Numbered from the stretch's first letter, positions 18,401 through 23,511 are shown. The stretch is DNA of 30,309 nucleotides from Acanthaster planci (GCF_001949145.1 NW_019091643.1:303569-333877); one strand, 5' to 3'. The notes: a model not told the origin generated them from the letters alone. Program-made: numbers and translations.

Positions 18401-19348
18401 TATGTCCATAAGACTTTCAGAGAAACCCTGCGTAAGCCCTGAAGATTTCTGCCTCAACCTTAGCCAAAACCTAAAGACCTTGGTCACCGTCCCTGGTAAA
18501 TCCTCAAGACTTCAGTCGCAACCCCATTAGGTCCCTAGACTTCCATCATATCTCTACTAAGTCCTTGAGATATCTCTCATATCCTTTGGTAAGTGTTTGA
18601 GACTTCTTCCCCAATGCTAGTAAGTCGTTAAGTCTTCTATCACAACCTAAGGTTAGTCCTTAAGAATTCTGTCTTAACCCGAAGTAAGTCTTGAGTCTTG
18701 TCCCAGATGCATCAGTAAGACTCCTGTTCACATTGTGTTAAGTCCTCAGGACCAGGGGCATAGCCATCGAGGGGGGCCTGGGGGACACGTCCCCCCCCCA
18801 CAAATTCCTGGTGCCCCCCACGCTTAAAAAAACACGGACGAATGAATACTGAACAAACTTACAAAAAACGTGCCCCAAAAAACCGCATTTCTGAAAGCTG
18901 GTGCCCCCCATAAGATGCTGGTGCCCCCTTGTGGCCCCCCCTTTAGTAAAATCCTAGCTACACCACTGCTCATGGTCCCTCTCTGAGTCCAAGGTGAGTC
19001 TTAAAAGCTGTAAATTAGGTCTCCCCGAGTCCAGTCACAAAGAATGCCCGCGGCGGAGTTGATTGGAATAGCTTGTGACTTTGCTTAAGACTGTACGGTA
19101 TGTGGAGGACTTATGGGGACTTGCGATGGAGTCAATCACAGTGCAGTCCTACTAGTTAAAGGCCTGGAAAATAAATTTAAGATAATCGATTAGAAAGAAA
19201 TGGATAAACAGACAGGATAATGAGAGTGTGGACGTCATGTCACTTGTTTGTAAAAAAACATTACATAGTCTTTGGCGAAATTTTCTTTGCCTGCAGGACA
19301 CGGACTTATGACATGATTCAGTACTACCAGAACCAGATACCGTACTAA
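292..19348 (+). CDS. PI4KA: Phosphatidylinositol 4-kinase alpha, 3' half of gene (22 exons, 5' end outside window)
   Basis: This gene encodes the type III lipid kinase that phosphorylates phosphatidylinositol at the D4 position. In known animals it acts at the plasma membrane with TTC7, FAM126 and EFR3 and supplies PI4P for PIP2 and lipid exchange. Twenty-two exons of 125, 166, 210, 75, 160, 128, 162, 260, 128, 230, 182, 133, 180, 121, 130, 144, 169, 105, 247, 250, 84 and 52 nt join with compatible phases to 3441 nt, that is 1146 residues plus TAA. The order follows the C-terminal half of the roughly 2100-residue vertebrate protein without a gap. Kinase hallmarks are the ATP-lysine motif FKVGDD, the catalytic loop DRHNGN, DFG, and the type III activation loop with [10 protein letters not shown]. 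The conserved C-terminus ends in IPY. No frameshift, stop or missing catalytic residue was seen. The first half of the protein and the promoter lie upstream of the window. Confidence 0.96.
417..1055 (+). other. Intron a-b, no feature recognised
   Basis: Open frames here are short, overlap on both strands and have no family resemblance. One small hairpin with CCACAGGG/CCCTGTGG arms lies near 899-929. The acceptor is TCGTCTAG. Confidence 0.8.
1056..1221 (+). CDS. PI4KA: PI4KA exon b
   Basis: Starting with the last base of a split Lys codon, the exon encodes [20 protein letters not shown] and continues to [20 protein letters not shown] is a strongly conserved PI4KA segment. The donor is GTAGGT and the exon ends in phase 0. 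Confidence 0.94.
1280..1540. repeat. Dispersed repeat family D, copy 1
   Basis: About 260 bp aligns along its length with 13215-13488. Shared blocks include CTTGA(T)GGTCATTTG..TCAAGATT, CTCTGAGAC, and the end GTGTGTATA(C/T)AAAC.CAATGG. Divergence is substantial, roughly a third of positions by eye. No coding potential or clear terminal inverted repeat was found. The rest of this intron (1222-1279 and 1541-2050) shows nothing recognisable. Confidence 0.6.
2051..2260 (+). CDS. PI4KA: PI4KA exon c
   Basis: Seventy in-phase codons run from [20 protein letters not shown] through [19 protein letters not shown]. The block RDFxARCGxIxQEAxKWAPxVT is diagnostic of PI4KA. The acceptor is CATCCCCAG and the donor GTAAGT. 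The exon is clearly more GC-rich than its flanking introns. Confidence 0.95.
2504..2578 (+). CDS. PI4KA: PI4KA exon d
   Basis: Twenty-five codons, [20 protein letters not shown] then RFTGE, match the LxLRxRxxGEV region of PI4KA. The acceptor is TGCTCAG, the donor GTAAGT, and both ends are phase 0. The short introns on either side (243 and 113 nt) hold no visible feature. Confidence 0.9.
2692..2851 (+). CDS. PI4KA: PI4KA exon e
   Basis: Fifty-three codons plus one base begin [20 protein letters not shown] and end in [11 protein letters not shown](G). The central part is divergent from vertebrates, but the alternating helical pattern and the end CALLITSE match. The donor GTCAGT at 2852 is a less usual but acceptable GT site. 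Confidence 0.88.
2852..3605 (+). other. Intron e-f
   Basis: This is non-coding apart from one copy of the miniature palindromic repeat (3478-3538). Homopolymer runs of T and A lie at 2966-2977. No other structure was recognised. Confidence 0.75.
3478..3538. repeat. Miniature palindromic repeat, full copy
   Basis: The left arm CCTTCCTCAATCCTGCAAAA faces the right arm GGATTTTGAAGGATCTGGGA across a spacer of about 15 nt, forming a potential 60-nt hairpin. Related arms recur at 3751-3790, 3858-3920, 6371-6445, 8278-8312 and 15965-16277. Confidence 0.65.
3606..3733 (+). CDS. PI4KA: PI4KA exon f
   Basis: Two bases complete the split Gly, then 42 codons encode [20 protein letters not shown] and [22 protein letters not shown]. 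[30 protein letters not shown] is highly conserved in PI4KA. The acceptor is ACTTGTAG and the donor GTACGT. Confidence 0.94.
3751..3920. repeat. Two partial palindromic-repeat arms
   Basis: CCTTCCTCAATCCTGCAAAA at about 3754 and CCTTCCTCAGCCTTTCAAAA at about 3859 repeat the left arm of the miniature palindrome. The second is followed by a weak right-arm match (GGTGGACTTTCAAAGG). A two-unit telomere-like string AACCCTAACCCT lies near 3993-4005 in the same intron (3734-4337). Nothing else was recognised there. Confidence 0.55.
4338..4499 (+). CDS. PI4KA: PI4KA exon g
   Basis: Fifty-four codons begin [20 protein letters not shown], pass through a Pro/Ala-rich linker and end TPHDIWTL. FMREMxxAWxMTVE is a PI4KA signature. 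The linker differs from vertebrates but PLAA is kept. The acceptor is CAACGCAG, the donor is GTAAGA, and both ends are phase 0. Confidence 0.94.
4760..4964. repeat. Dispersed repeat family C, copy 1
   Basis: The segment matches 19420-19624 over about 200 bp. Shared landmarks are GAGCAGAAGCAC, AAGAGC.ATGTTGGT, GGTAGCGA, GTGACCGTAAC/CAACCGTAAC, TAGTCGTTTGT, and GCCCTCTCTTGGTCC. A hairpin AGCACTCCC..GGGAGTGCT occupies its 5' part. No tRNA-type A/B boxes were recognised, so it is not assigned to a SINE class. Confidence 0.7.
5130..5379. mobile_element. GTGACCC-type MITE, copy A
   Basis: The 250-bp element has near-perfect terminal inverted repeats of about 32 bp. The left end reads GTGACCCACTCTGAAAATGA and the right end, reverse-complemented, reads GTGACCCATTCTGTGAAAAT, rejoining at GAGTCT.AAGTCGC. 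ATTT sits immediately outside both ends and is a candidate 4-bp target duplication. No transposase is present. Confidence 0.8.
5643..6241. mobile_element. TTAA-flanked MITE (piggyBac-like), copy 1
   Basis: About 600 bp is shared with 9389-9983 and 14026-14591. The ends are TTAACTACTTCCTACCTGGG and, reverse-complemented from the right, TTAGCCACTTCCTGCCGGGG. The internal region has CAGCCTTGTAAAAAGAGCC and CAGATTAGCATGCAGCGGTG. There is no transposase ORF; open frames of 65-166 codons inside it are incidental. TTAA-type borders with CC-starting ends fit piggyBac-like elements, which is inference. Confidence 0.8.
6371..6445. repeat. Miniature palindromic repeat, diverged copy
   Basis: The left arm CCTTCTATAACCCTGTAAAA and the right arm TTTGAGGACCTTGAAAGATC form a drifted version of the palindrome at 3478-3538. 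Confidence 0.45.
6547..6806 (+). CDS. PI4KA: PI4KA exon h
   Basis: Eighty-six codons plus two bases begin [20 protein letters not shown] and reach ATIRN-like [17 protein letters not shown]. The conserved AAIGPRFKLL block appears as [20 protein letters not shown]. The final Ser codon is split AG|C. The acceptor is TCTCTTAG and the donor GTAAGT. This is helical-solenoid sequence. Confidence 0.95.
6807..7154 (+). other. Intron h-i, no feature recognised
   Basis: The 348 nt of AT-rich intron has no repeat match within the window and no coding potential. It ends in a strong pyrimidine tract and CCTAG acceptor. Confidence 0.8.
7155..7282 (+). CDS. PI4KA: PI4KA exon i
   Basis: The split Ser is completed by one base, followed by [20 protein letters not shown] and [21 protein letters not shown], with one base left over. 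It corresponds to the vertebrate region around PPKFPTQ..LREDI..IKFW..M.SDKKYL. The donor GTGTGT is slightly atypical. Confidence 0.92.
7432..7585. repeat. Short tandem repeat (ACAAGTCCTC-like units)
   Basis: About 15 degenerate units of roughly 10 bp (ACAAGTCCTC, ACAAGTCCCC, CCAAGTCTCC) lie in the i-j intron (7283-7772). They create a spurious Ser/Pro-rich open frame on the + strand. The rest of the intron is unremarkable. Confidence 0.8.
7773..8002 (+). CDS. PI4KA: PI4KA exon j
   Basis: Two bases complete Asp, then 76 codons include [20 protein letters not shown] and SMSVISKRS, ending [12 protein letters not shown]. GWxNTxPL..GMS.ISK.S and YMxRRxLLLSLL are PI4KA signatures. The exon leads into the PIK-type helical domain. 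The acceptor is TTTCCCAG and the donor GTGAGT. Confidence 0.95.
8278..8433. repeat. Palindromic-repeat arm and separate hairpin
   Basis: CCTTCCTCAATCCTAGAGAA at about 8279 is a partial arm of the miniature palindrome family. Just downstream, 8382-8433 folds as GAAGAAGTGTGGTT facing AACCACATTTCTTC, with the perfect 12-bp palindrome AGAACCGGTTCT (8403-8414) inside the loop. The remainder of the j-k intron (8003-8567) holds nothing recognised. Confidence 0.5.
8568..8749 (+). CDS. PI4KA: PI4KA exon k
   Basis: Sixty codons plus two bases begin [20 protein letters not shown] and end [13 protein letters not shown](R). EIERLxTWYNP and LAWxxSPxLAxxLPxR are conserved helical-domain blocks. The acceptor is TGTTGTAG and the donor GTAGGC. 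Confidence 0.94.
9044..9112 (-). repeat. Dispersed repeat family E, copy 1
   Basis: The segment carrying TGTTCACCCTGTTACTTGTG and ACTGGTCTTGTGTCTAGTCTTG is similar to the reverse complement of 23131-23217. No ends could be defined, so the element class is unknown. Confidence 0.55.
9204..9273 (-). mobile_element. TTAA-flanked MITE, inverted terminal fragment
   Basis: The segment starts CTAACCACTTCCTGCCGGGG and continues CTGGGGTCTCC, which is the reverse complement of the last 70 or so bases of the long copies. It lies 115 nt upstream of copy 2 and in opposite orientation. Confidence 0.7.
9389..9983. mobile_element. TTAA-flanked MITE (piggyBac-like), copy 2
   Basis: This copy has the best-preserved borders. 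It begins TTAACCACTTCATGCCGGGG and ends in CCCCAGCAGGAAGTGGTTAA, so TTAA lies at both edges around CCACTTC-type inverted ends. Its internal 450 bp aligns with copies 1 and 3. No protein-coding capacity was seen. Confidence 0.85.
10282..10414 (+). CDS. PI4KA: PI4KA exon l
   Basis: One base completes Arg, then 44 codons begin [20 protein letters not shown] and end [14 protein letters not shown]...EVTRLVRL.P and ALxYLVTxHxVxADxPE are PI4KA helical-domain motifs. The acceptor is CCGTTAG and the donor GTAACT. Confidence 0.94.
10415..11375 (+). other. Intron l-m, no feature recognised
   Basis: The 961-nt intron has no match to the other repeats of the window and no credible ORF. The acceptor region is TGTCCTCCAG. 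Confidence 0.7.
11376..11555 (+). CDS. PI4KA: PI4KA exon m
   Basis: Sixty in-phase codons begin [20 protein letters not shown] and end [14 protein letters not shown]. The segments YFSxxYxPHPxTAQY, [24 protein letters not shown] are near-invariant in PI4KA. The donor is GTTAGT. The GC content is much higher than in the flanking introns. Confidence 0.96.
11556..12060 (+). other. Intron m-n, no feature recognised
   Basis: The 505-nt intron has no repeat match in the window. It ends with the acceptor GTTCCCTCAG. Confidence 0.75.
12061..12181 (+). CDS. PI4KA: PI4KA exon n
   Basis: Forty codons plus one base encode [20 protein letters not shown] then [20 protein letters not shown]. [29 protein letters not shown] is the conserved end of the helical domain. 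The donor is GTAAGG. Confidence 0.95.
12182..12971 (+). other. Intron n-o, no feature recognised
   Basis: The 790-nt intron contains two incidental open frames of 129 and 141 codons on opposite strands. Neither has a recognisable motif or conserved composition. Confidence 0.7.
12972..13101 (+). CDS. PI4KA: PI4KA exon o
   Basis: Split Ala, then [20 protein letters not shown] and [22 protein letters not shown], ending with a split Arg (CG|A). LSGPAKxFYxREFDFFxKIT is diagnostic and joins the helical and kinase domains. The acceptor is TCCTTGCAG and the donor GTAAAA. Confidence 0.95.
13215..13488. repeat. Dispersed repeat family D, copy 2
   Basis: This is the partner of 1280-1540, aligning in the same orientation from the TATTTTCAGCTAAAAATA block through TGTGTATACAAACACAATGG. 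It fills most of the o-p intron (13102-13643). The other parts of the intron hold nothing recognised. Confidence 0.6.
13644..13787 (+). CDS. PI4KA: PI4KA exon p (start of kinase domain)
   Basis: One base completes Arg, then [40 protein letters not shown] and KSGTPMQ follow, ending in a split Ser (AG|T). The segment carries the linker into the N-lobe; CYLPSxPEAIVxxIDYxSGTPMQS is the PI4KA equivalent of the glycine-rich loop region. The acceptor is TTTTCAG and the donor GTAAAA. Confidence 0.96.
14026..14591. mobile_element. TTAA-flanked MITE, copy 3 (diverged)
   Basis: The internal region is clearly shared with copies 1 and 2 (GCCAGGCCTGCCCCCTTGTA, CCAGATTAGCGTGCAGCGGT). Both ends are eroded: the left reads TTAAGCATATGCTGCCAGG and the right GCAGCAAGTGGTTAG. 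It sits in the p-q intron (13788-15003), whose other parts show nothing recognised. Confidence 0.7.
15004..15172 (+). CDS. PI4KA: PI4KA exon q (ATP-lysine)
   Basis: Split Ser, then [20 protein letters not shown], a charged loop and [15 protein letters not shown]. The Lys of FKVGDD is the family's ATP-binding lysine (established for PI3/PI4 kinases). The acidic and basic loop between is variable among species. The donor is GTGAGC and the exon ends in phase 0. Confidence 0.96.
15442..15578. mobile_element. Foldback (long-palindrome) element
   Basis: Arms of about 60 bp pair across a loop of only about 16 nt (15502-15517). The left arm has CCAAGAGTTTGCAATGCGTT and AGCCAATCACAGTGTGCAAA; the right, reverse-complemented, has TCAAGAGTGTGCAGCACGTT and GGCCAATCACAACGCCCGAA. 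Weaker pairing may extend to about 15415 and 15605. It lies in the q-r intron (15173-15786), where overlapping ORFs on both strands are a by-product of the symmetry. Confidence 0.75.
15787..15891 (+). CDS. PI4KA: PI4KA exon r
   Basis: Thirty-five codons encode [20 protein letters not shown] and [15 protein letters not shown]. With exon q it makes the PI3/PI4 kinase signature 1, GDDxRQDMLALQ, followed by the hinge LFPYRVVAT. The acceptor is CTCTTCAG and the donor GTGAGG. Confidence 0.96.
15932..16277. repeat. Telomere-like motifs bracketing palindromic-repeat arms
   Basis: TTTAACCCTAACCCCCTA at about 15931 faces GGAGGGTTAGGGTTAAC at about 16259. Between them are left-arm motifs CCCTCAATCCTCCCAAAT (15966) and CCTCAGTCCTTCAAAATC (16019), and a full hairpin ACCCTCCATCCTCCAAAAC..GGATTTAAGGATCGAGGAGG at 16217-16266. 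Confidence 0.55.
16684..16827. other. Assembly gap (144 N)
   Basis: The run of N is flanked downstream by ten A residues, which suggests a homopolymer or simple repeat that could not be assembled. Nothing can be said of its content. Confidence 0.99.
16976..17222 (+). CDS. PI4KA: PI4KA exon s (catalytic loop)
   Basis: Eighty-two codons plus one base begin [20 protein letters not shown], include [20 protein letters not shown] and end GHIVHI(D). DRHNGN at about 17168-17185 is the catalytic loop, with the catalytic Asp and the metal-binding Asn. The Asp of DFG is split: its first base is 17222 and the rest opens exon t. The acceptor is GTTTCAG and the donor GTGAGT. Confidence 0.97.
17242..17288 (+). 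repeat. Two-unit 25-bp tandem duplication
   Basis: GACCATTTCTGAA recurs at 17242 and 17267 with GACGGGGAACCA / AACTGGGCAG after it. It lies directly inside the s-t intron next to the donor site. Confidence 0.6.
17464..17702. mobile_element. MITE with ~43-bp terminal inverted repeats (GACC ends)
   Basis: The left end GACCGTTTTCCAATACTCAA, continuing to CAGGCTTCA, is mirrored at the right end by TGAAGCCTGCGATAGAGCCC then GAGTATTGGAAAATGACC. TAT lies next to both outer edges, a possible short target duplication. The element is 239 bp, non-coding, and shows no other copy in this window. The rest of the s-t intron (17223-17931) holds only the small duplication near the donor. Confidence 0.75.
17932..18181 (+). 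CDS. PI4KA: PI4KA exon t (DFG and activation loop)
   Basis: Two bases complete the DFG Asp, then [40 protein letters not shown] and a C-lobe run ending [10 protein letters not shown], with a split Arg. The activation loop is of the type III PI4K alpha form. The donor is GTGAGC. Confidence 0.97.
18316..18399 (+). CDS. PI4KA: PI4KA exon u
   Basis: One base completes Arg, then [20 protein letters not shown] and RDSCLST follow, with a split Arg (AG|G). RFxPxxTEREAANxxxKVI is the C-lobe of PI4KA. The 134-nt intron before it is featureless. The acceptor is GGTTTCAG and the donor GTATGT. Confidence 0.95.
18475..18745 (+). repeat. Degenerate ~45-bp tandem repeat
   Basis: Units built on TAAGTCCTTGAGACTTCTAT followed by CACAACC recur about six times with heavy drift (TAAATCCTCAAGACTTCAGT, TAAGTCGTTAAGTCTTCTAT, TTAGTCCTTAAGAATTCTGT). 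The repeat is intronic, immediately upstream of the hAT-like MITE. Confidence 0.65.
18753..18968. mobile_element. hAT-like MITE (CAGGGGC ends)
   Basis: The left end CAGGGGCATAGCCATCGAGG and the reverse-complemented right end CAGTGGTGTAGCTAGGATTT fit the CAGNGGCGTAGCNA ends common in non-autonomous hAT elements (remembered, not searched). The interior has C-runs and repeated GGTGCCCCCC. The flanking octamers CTCAGGAC and CTCATGGT agree at 5 of 8 bases, consistent with a decayed 8-bp duplication. Intron sequence after it (18969-19296) shows nothing recognised. Confidence 0.75.
19297..19348 (+). CDS. PI4KA: PI4KA exon v (C-terminus and stop)
   Basis: One base completes Arg, then [16 protein letters not shown] and TAA follow. 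The C-terminal [13 protein letters not shown] is characteristic of PI4KA and confirms the true end of the protein. The acceptor is TTTGCCTGCAG. Confidence 0.96.
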
Positions 19349-19419
19349 GACGAAGTATGCCGGGTGTGGAGGCCAGGGTTACCTTTCCAGGTTAGTACAG
19401 TAAAACACTACGGGGACCA

Positions 19420-19624
19420 GTCTATCCGCCATGAGCAGAAGCACCCCCTCATCTGTTGGAAAGAGCCATGTTGGTGGGGAGTGTTAATTTTTCCGGTAGC
19501 GACGTGACCGTAACACGTGCATTTTATAGTCGTTTGTTAACCAGCAACGTGCAGTTCCCAGCCAAGGAGGCTCCATTGCTGGGAAAATTGTGCCCTCTCT
19601 TGGTCCTGCCCAGAGCTTATAAAC
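19420..19624. repeat. Dispersed repeat family C, copy 2
   Basis: This is the counterpart of 4760-4964 in the same orientation. It begins 72 nt after the PI4KA stop codon and so is probably transcribed in the 3' UTR. The 5' hairpin is kept with changes (AGCACCCCC..GGGGAGTGTT). Confidence 0.7.
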
Positions 19625-19831
19625 TATAGTTGCACATCACTCGGCTCCTTTCTCCAATCATGGTTGTCTCTTCAAGTTTGGCATTGATTTTTGTTCCCGA
19701 AATCACTTGCAGTCCTTAAATGTATGGATCTGATGGAACGGCTCCAGTCTTTGGTTTTTATGTTTGGTTAGATGACTCTTTTGAGGAAAATTACCCATTT
19801 GTGTCACAGTTTCTAAAATTACGGACCGTTT

Positions 19832-20256
19832 GTGACCCGCTCCAGGAAAAGGTGACATAAGTTGCCCCCCCCCAAAAAAAATCCAGTTATATACATGACT
19901 GGAAAGACCACATTGTAAGCTTTCATTTGGTATATGATACAGCTCCGTAGCCTTTCCCCTTCCAGAGTTATGACACATTTACATATTAATCAGTTCCAGG
20001 CAATTGAAATTGCAAAACTGAGAAAACAGGCTTTGAAATATCTGGCTCCGATGTGGGTTGTAGGCATTTAAATCTTACTTAGCAACCAACATGCTCTTGT
20101 GTTACAACCACCTTCAAAATTCGCACAAGGACTAAGGAATTAGTATTTTCAATGATTTTGTCTGGGAAAAAAGGAATTTTTGAATCCAACGTCGAGCGGG
20201 TCATTGCTCATAGTTGCATGGTGCGACTTACATCACGTTTTCCTGGAGCGGGTCAC
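19832..20256. mobile_element. GTGACCC-type MITE, copy B
   Basis: The 425-bp element has about 34-bp inverted ends. The left reads GTGACCCGCTCCAGGAAAAG and the reverse-complemented right GTGACCCGCTCCAGGAAAAC, then GTGA.(A/G)TAAGT.GC. The ends are more alike than those of copy A, which suggests a more recent insertion. The flanks read GTTT and ATTT. No ORF of note lies inside. Confidence 0.85.
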
Positions 20257-21967
20257 ATTTATGAAAACTGAGACCCATCTGAGGTTTCAAAAATGGTTCT
20301 GGAACTGAAACTTGAGAAAGTGAAGGCAATGTTATTTTTCTCTCGTTCCCTCAGAAACAAAAACCCGCTGTCTGCCTCCCTTCCAAAGTAGACCCGCGCC
20401 AATTGAAGTTCGTAGACCAAAAGTTTTTGCCGTTCCACTTTGACAATGTCAGGCCAGTACATACACAGCAGATGTGAGTAGACTATGTCGTCAACCTTCA
20501 CCAATTTTTGTTAGTTGCAATATGCACGTGTAAAAAGGTGTAATGACTCTGAAGTTAATTTTTATTTCTGCATAAAAAGAGTATTTTAAATTGTTATATT
20601 TCGTCATGGTATGTTTACATCATGTTATTGGAAAGGAGAGTCTATGAAGTTATAAAATTGAATATTTAAAAAAAATTGTGACTGTATAATCTCAAAGATA
20701 CATTTTGGGCTCAAGTTGTGGAATAAGTGCAGAATGCATCAAGAGATATTTCTTTTAAAAGTTTTTCAATAGGCAAAGATTTAATAGGAAGACTAAAAAC
20801 AGATGTCTGCATCATTTTATTAAAGAATTTTGCCCACTATTGGCCATGCTTCTGTTAGGTTTTTCAATTGATGTGCGTCTGCTATGGATATTAAAGAACG
20901 CCCTCAACATTTTGGAAATCAATAAGGATTTATTTACAATCCAGTTCAGTGCTGACAGGTACTTTGTTTTTAATCAGAGCTTTATTGTAATCCGAGAATC
21001 TTCCGTATGCTTAAAATCCACTTCAAAGTTTCTGTTGCAAATATGCTGCCGTAAACATGTATTTCATTAAGATAGCTTTCTAGAAATCTGAGATATTTCG
21101 AGATTTTAACTTGACATCCAAGCAACCCCTCACAGCTAACTTGGATGGCATCACGTGGATGTAACATTGGAATTAAGGAAAAATTTGACTCTCTCAAGTT
21201 ATTTCAGATTGAGAAATGATTAATTTTCTTTCTGTGGAATTCAAATCATTTATCATACTATGCGTCAAGAATTATGTGAATAGTTTGTACATGGACCTGC
21301 TACTCAAAAACTTATGCATGTAAATAACTGTTGAAGATACCTGCAATATATTCTCTGTACCATTGGAATAATATTGAAGATATAGAAGTGAACTATCTAG
21401 GTTTTGCCAATGCAATTATGCAGCATTTTATCAAAGTTTAAAGAATTTACTTGTTGAGGTAAAATGGTCTTATTGAAATAAGTACGTCATTTCCACTTCG
21501 TTCACACGCATTGTACGGTTCAGTTGTAAAATTTGTGTAAAGTTGCCATATTTAATTTCTTTAAAAATCTGATTTAAGTTTGGGTAGGTTTTGAAGCTCC
21601 ATTATTACAGATATTTCCTTTAAACTGAACGACAAGAGAGCTCTACCCCATTTCAAAAGTTCATTAGGGCCAGATGTTTTGTTAAAGCAAATATCAGTCC
21701 GTTTTCTGGCATGTTTGACGCTAATGTTGTGACTGCACCTACACAATGTTGCATACTTTGTTCTAAAATGGTAGTGCCGTTTCAAAATTGAAAACAGCTG
21801 CCAAAGATTTGTTCTACAAAACTGTGTGGTTTTCCCTTTTGTTTGGGGTTTCAGTTGTTAATGTAAGAGTGTCTTGGTGTTTAGCAGATCTATAAAGGGA
21901 GTAGAACTTGAGGAACTGAAGGCATTTAAGAGGAAATGTATAGTACTTGTCGTAACATGAGGTCTAG

Positions 21968-22417
21968 CACAGATCTAGCTAAGGTTGGACGTCGTCTACA
22001 TTGCATTGCCACCAACGTCCTCAAACAGATAGTGTTTTTTTGTTTTCTCAAATTGTTATCGGGTGAAGACAGCTCAAGTTTCGTCCACAAGTGCCTTGTA
22101 TCCCAAATACCATAAATGCTGTGTTGAAATTACTAAATACGCCCATGGACAACGAATTCGCAAAAAGTGACGGAAAGCATGGAGTTTTGCAAAATTTCCT
22201 GCAAAATACGTTGTCCGCAGGCATATTTAGTAATTTCAACACAGCATTTATGGAATTTGGGATACAAGACACTTGCAAATGACATTAAGGAGCTGTCTGT
22301 AAAAATTTGAGAAAAGAACATTGAAAAAATCTCGCATTGTGGGAGGACTTTTATACTCTGGACATCAGTCGTAGTGTAAGGAAGACAACGTCCAACCTGG
22401 GCTAGCACAGATCTGTG
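21968..22417. mobile_element. Foldback element with two nested inverted-repeat pairs
   Basis: The outer pair is CACAGATCT..AGGTTGGACGTCGTCT at 21968-22003, matched inverted at 22381-22417. The inner pair is 22091-22152 against 22210-22272, about 57 of 63 positions matching, with blocks CTTGTATCCCAAAT and CATAAATGCTGTGTTGAAAT. The loop is about 57 nt. Facing ORFs of 63-106 codons result from the symmetry. Confidence 0.8.
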
Positions 22418-22670
22418 TTTGCTTAAGTTGACCACAGTGTCCATGGTTGACATAATAATCTAAGAAATGATACACACTTAACTCAGTCTCCTTGAGTTTT
22501 CCTTTTTGTTCATTTAGAATTACGTACCGGTAACTGTTGGTGCTATGTACTGCAGAGTTTGTGTAGTTTGTTTCCAATTTGCAGACCTGCCAATTTCATG
22601 GATGTTTACATTGGGTTAGGGCTCAGGAAAATATTTGATACCATGGCTGGAAAATTACCTTCCAAAACTA

Positions 22671-23054
22671 TGCTATTTAGCGTCAACAAGCGTCACCAAG
22701 TAATCCAAGCAGTTTTTTTTAATTTACAATATTAACTAGGCTCCTACATATCTTATTCAATATATCTATCTGACATGATATTTGAGTGTTGACATTTGAG
22801 TAACAAAGTCGGGTCTCCGAGGCAGCTCGACCGGCTGCCATCTTGTTTTCTTGTGGATGGCAAAGTACAGGATGGCGGCCACCATACATTGTGAAAAAAT
22901 TGTTTTTTTTTGTGTGAATATGGAAGCAAAGTCGATGCTTCTCTTACACAGTGCAAAGTCTTAGAGTCCCCAAAATAATGATAAAACCACTTTTAAATCT
23001 TCAGAGGTAATTTTCAAGTTGTTGACACTTGTTGATGCTAAATAGCATGCATTT
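22671..23054. mobile_element. Inverted-repeat element, possible MITE
   Basis: ATGCTATTTAGCGTCAACAA at 22671 is matched inverted near 23026-23054 (TTGTTGATGCTAAATAGCAT). A smaller inverted pair, CCGGCTGCCATCTTG and AGGATGGCGGCC, lies near 22830-22882. Ends and target duplications were not resolved. Confidence 0.5.
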
Positions 23055-23130
23055 GCCACTTTTTGAGCCAGTGGTTGTGTGGGAGGAGCCGTAATTTTAG
23101 GAGTCGGACAAAGTTTGTGTAGTTGAGACC

Positions 23131-23217
23131 GTCATAAGACCAGACACAAGTTTACAAGACCAGTCACAATTTACTGGGTGAACAGTGACAAACGAATGCA
23201 GCTTTTGTTGCCGTTCA
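23131..23217 (+). repeat. Dispersed repeat family E, copy 2
   Basis: The segment contains AAGACCAGACACAAGTTTAC and CACAATTTACTGGGTGAACA, the reverse-complement partner of 9044-9112. The element type is unknown. Confidence 0.55.
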
Positions 23218-23511
23218 TTTTGGTAGCTTGTGACTCAACTTCACCAGGGTCATGTTGGGTCCTGTAATGGTCTTAAAGGATCGTTATGACAACACTTTAG
23301 AGACAAAAAAGCTACTAGTTGTCAGGAATATATGTTTCTGTCATCAGCTAACATGTGTTTTGTAAAGTCTAATTACTACCAATGTAATGCCAAAGCTCCA
23401 GAGTATGTCTATTTTAATAGAAATCTTGTGATAATTACATAAGGATTGGAGACTACTTGTGCAATAGTGCAGTGGTTTGAGAGCTCTTGCTCATATGCAT
23501 GGCTAGTTTGA

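Noticed and set aside
22048-22453. Facing ORFs of 63-106 codons
   Set aside because: They are explained by the inverted arms of the foldback element; no family motif or splice context.
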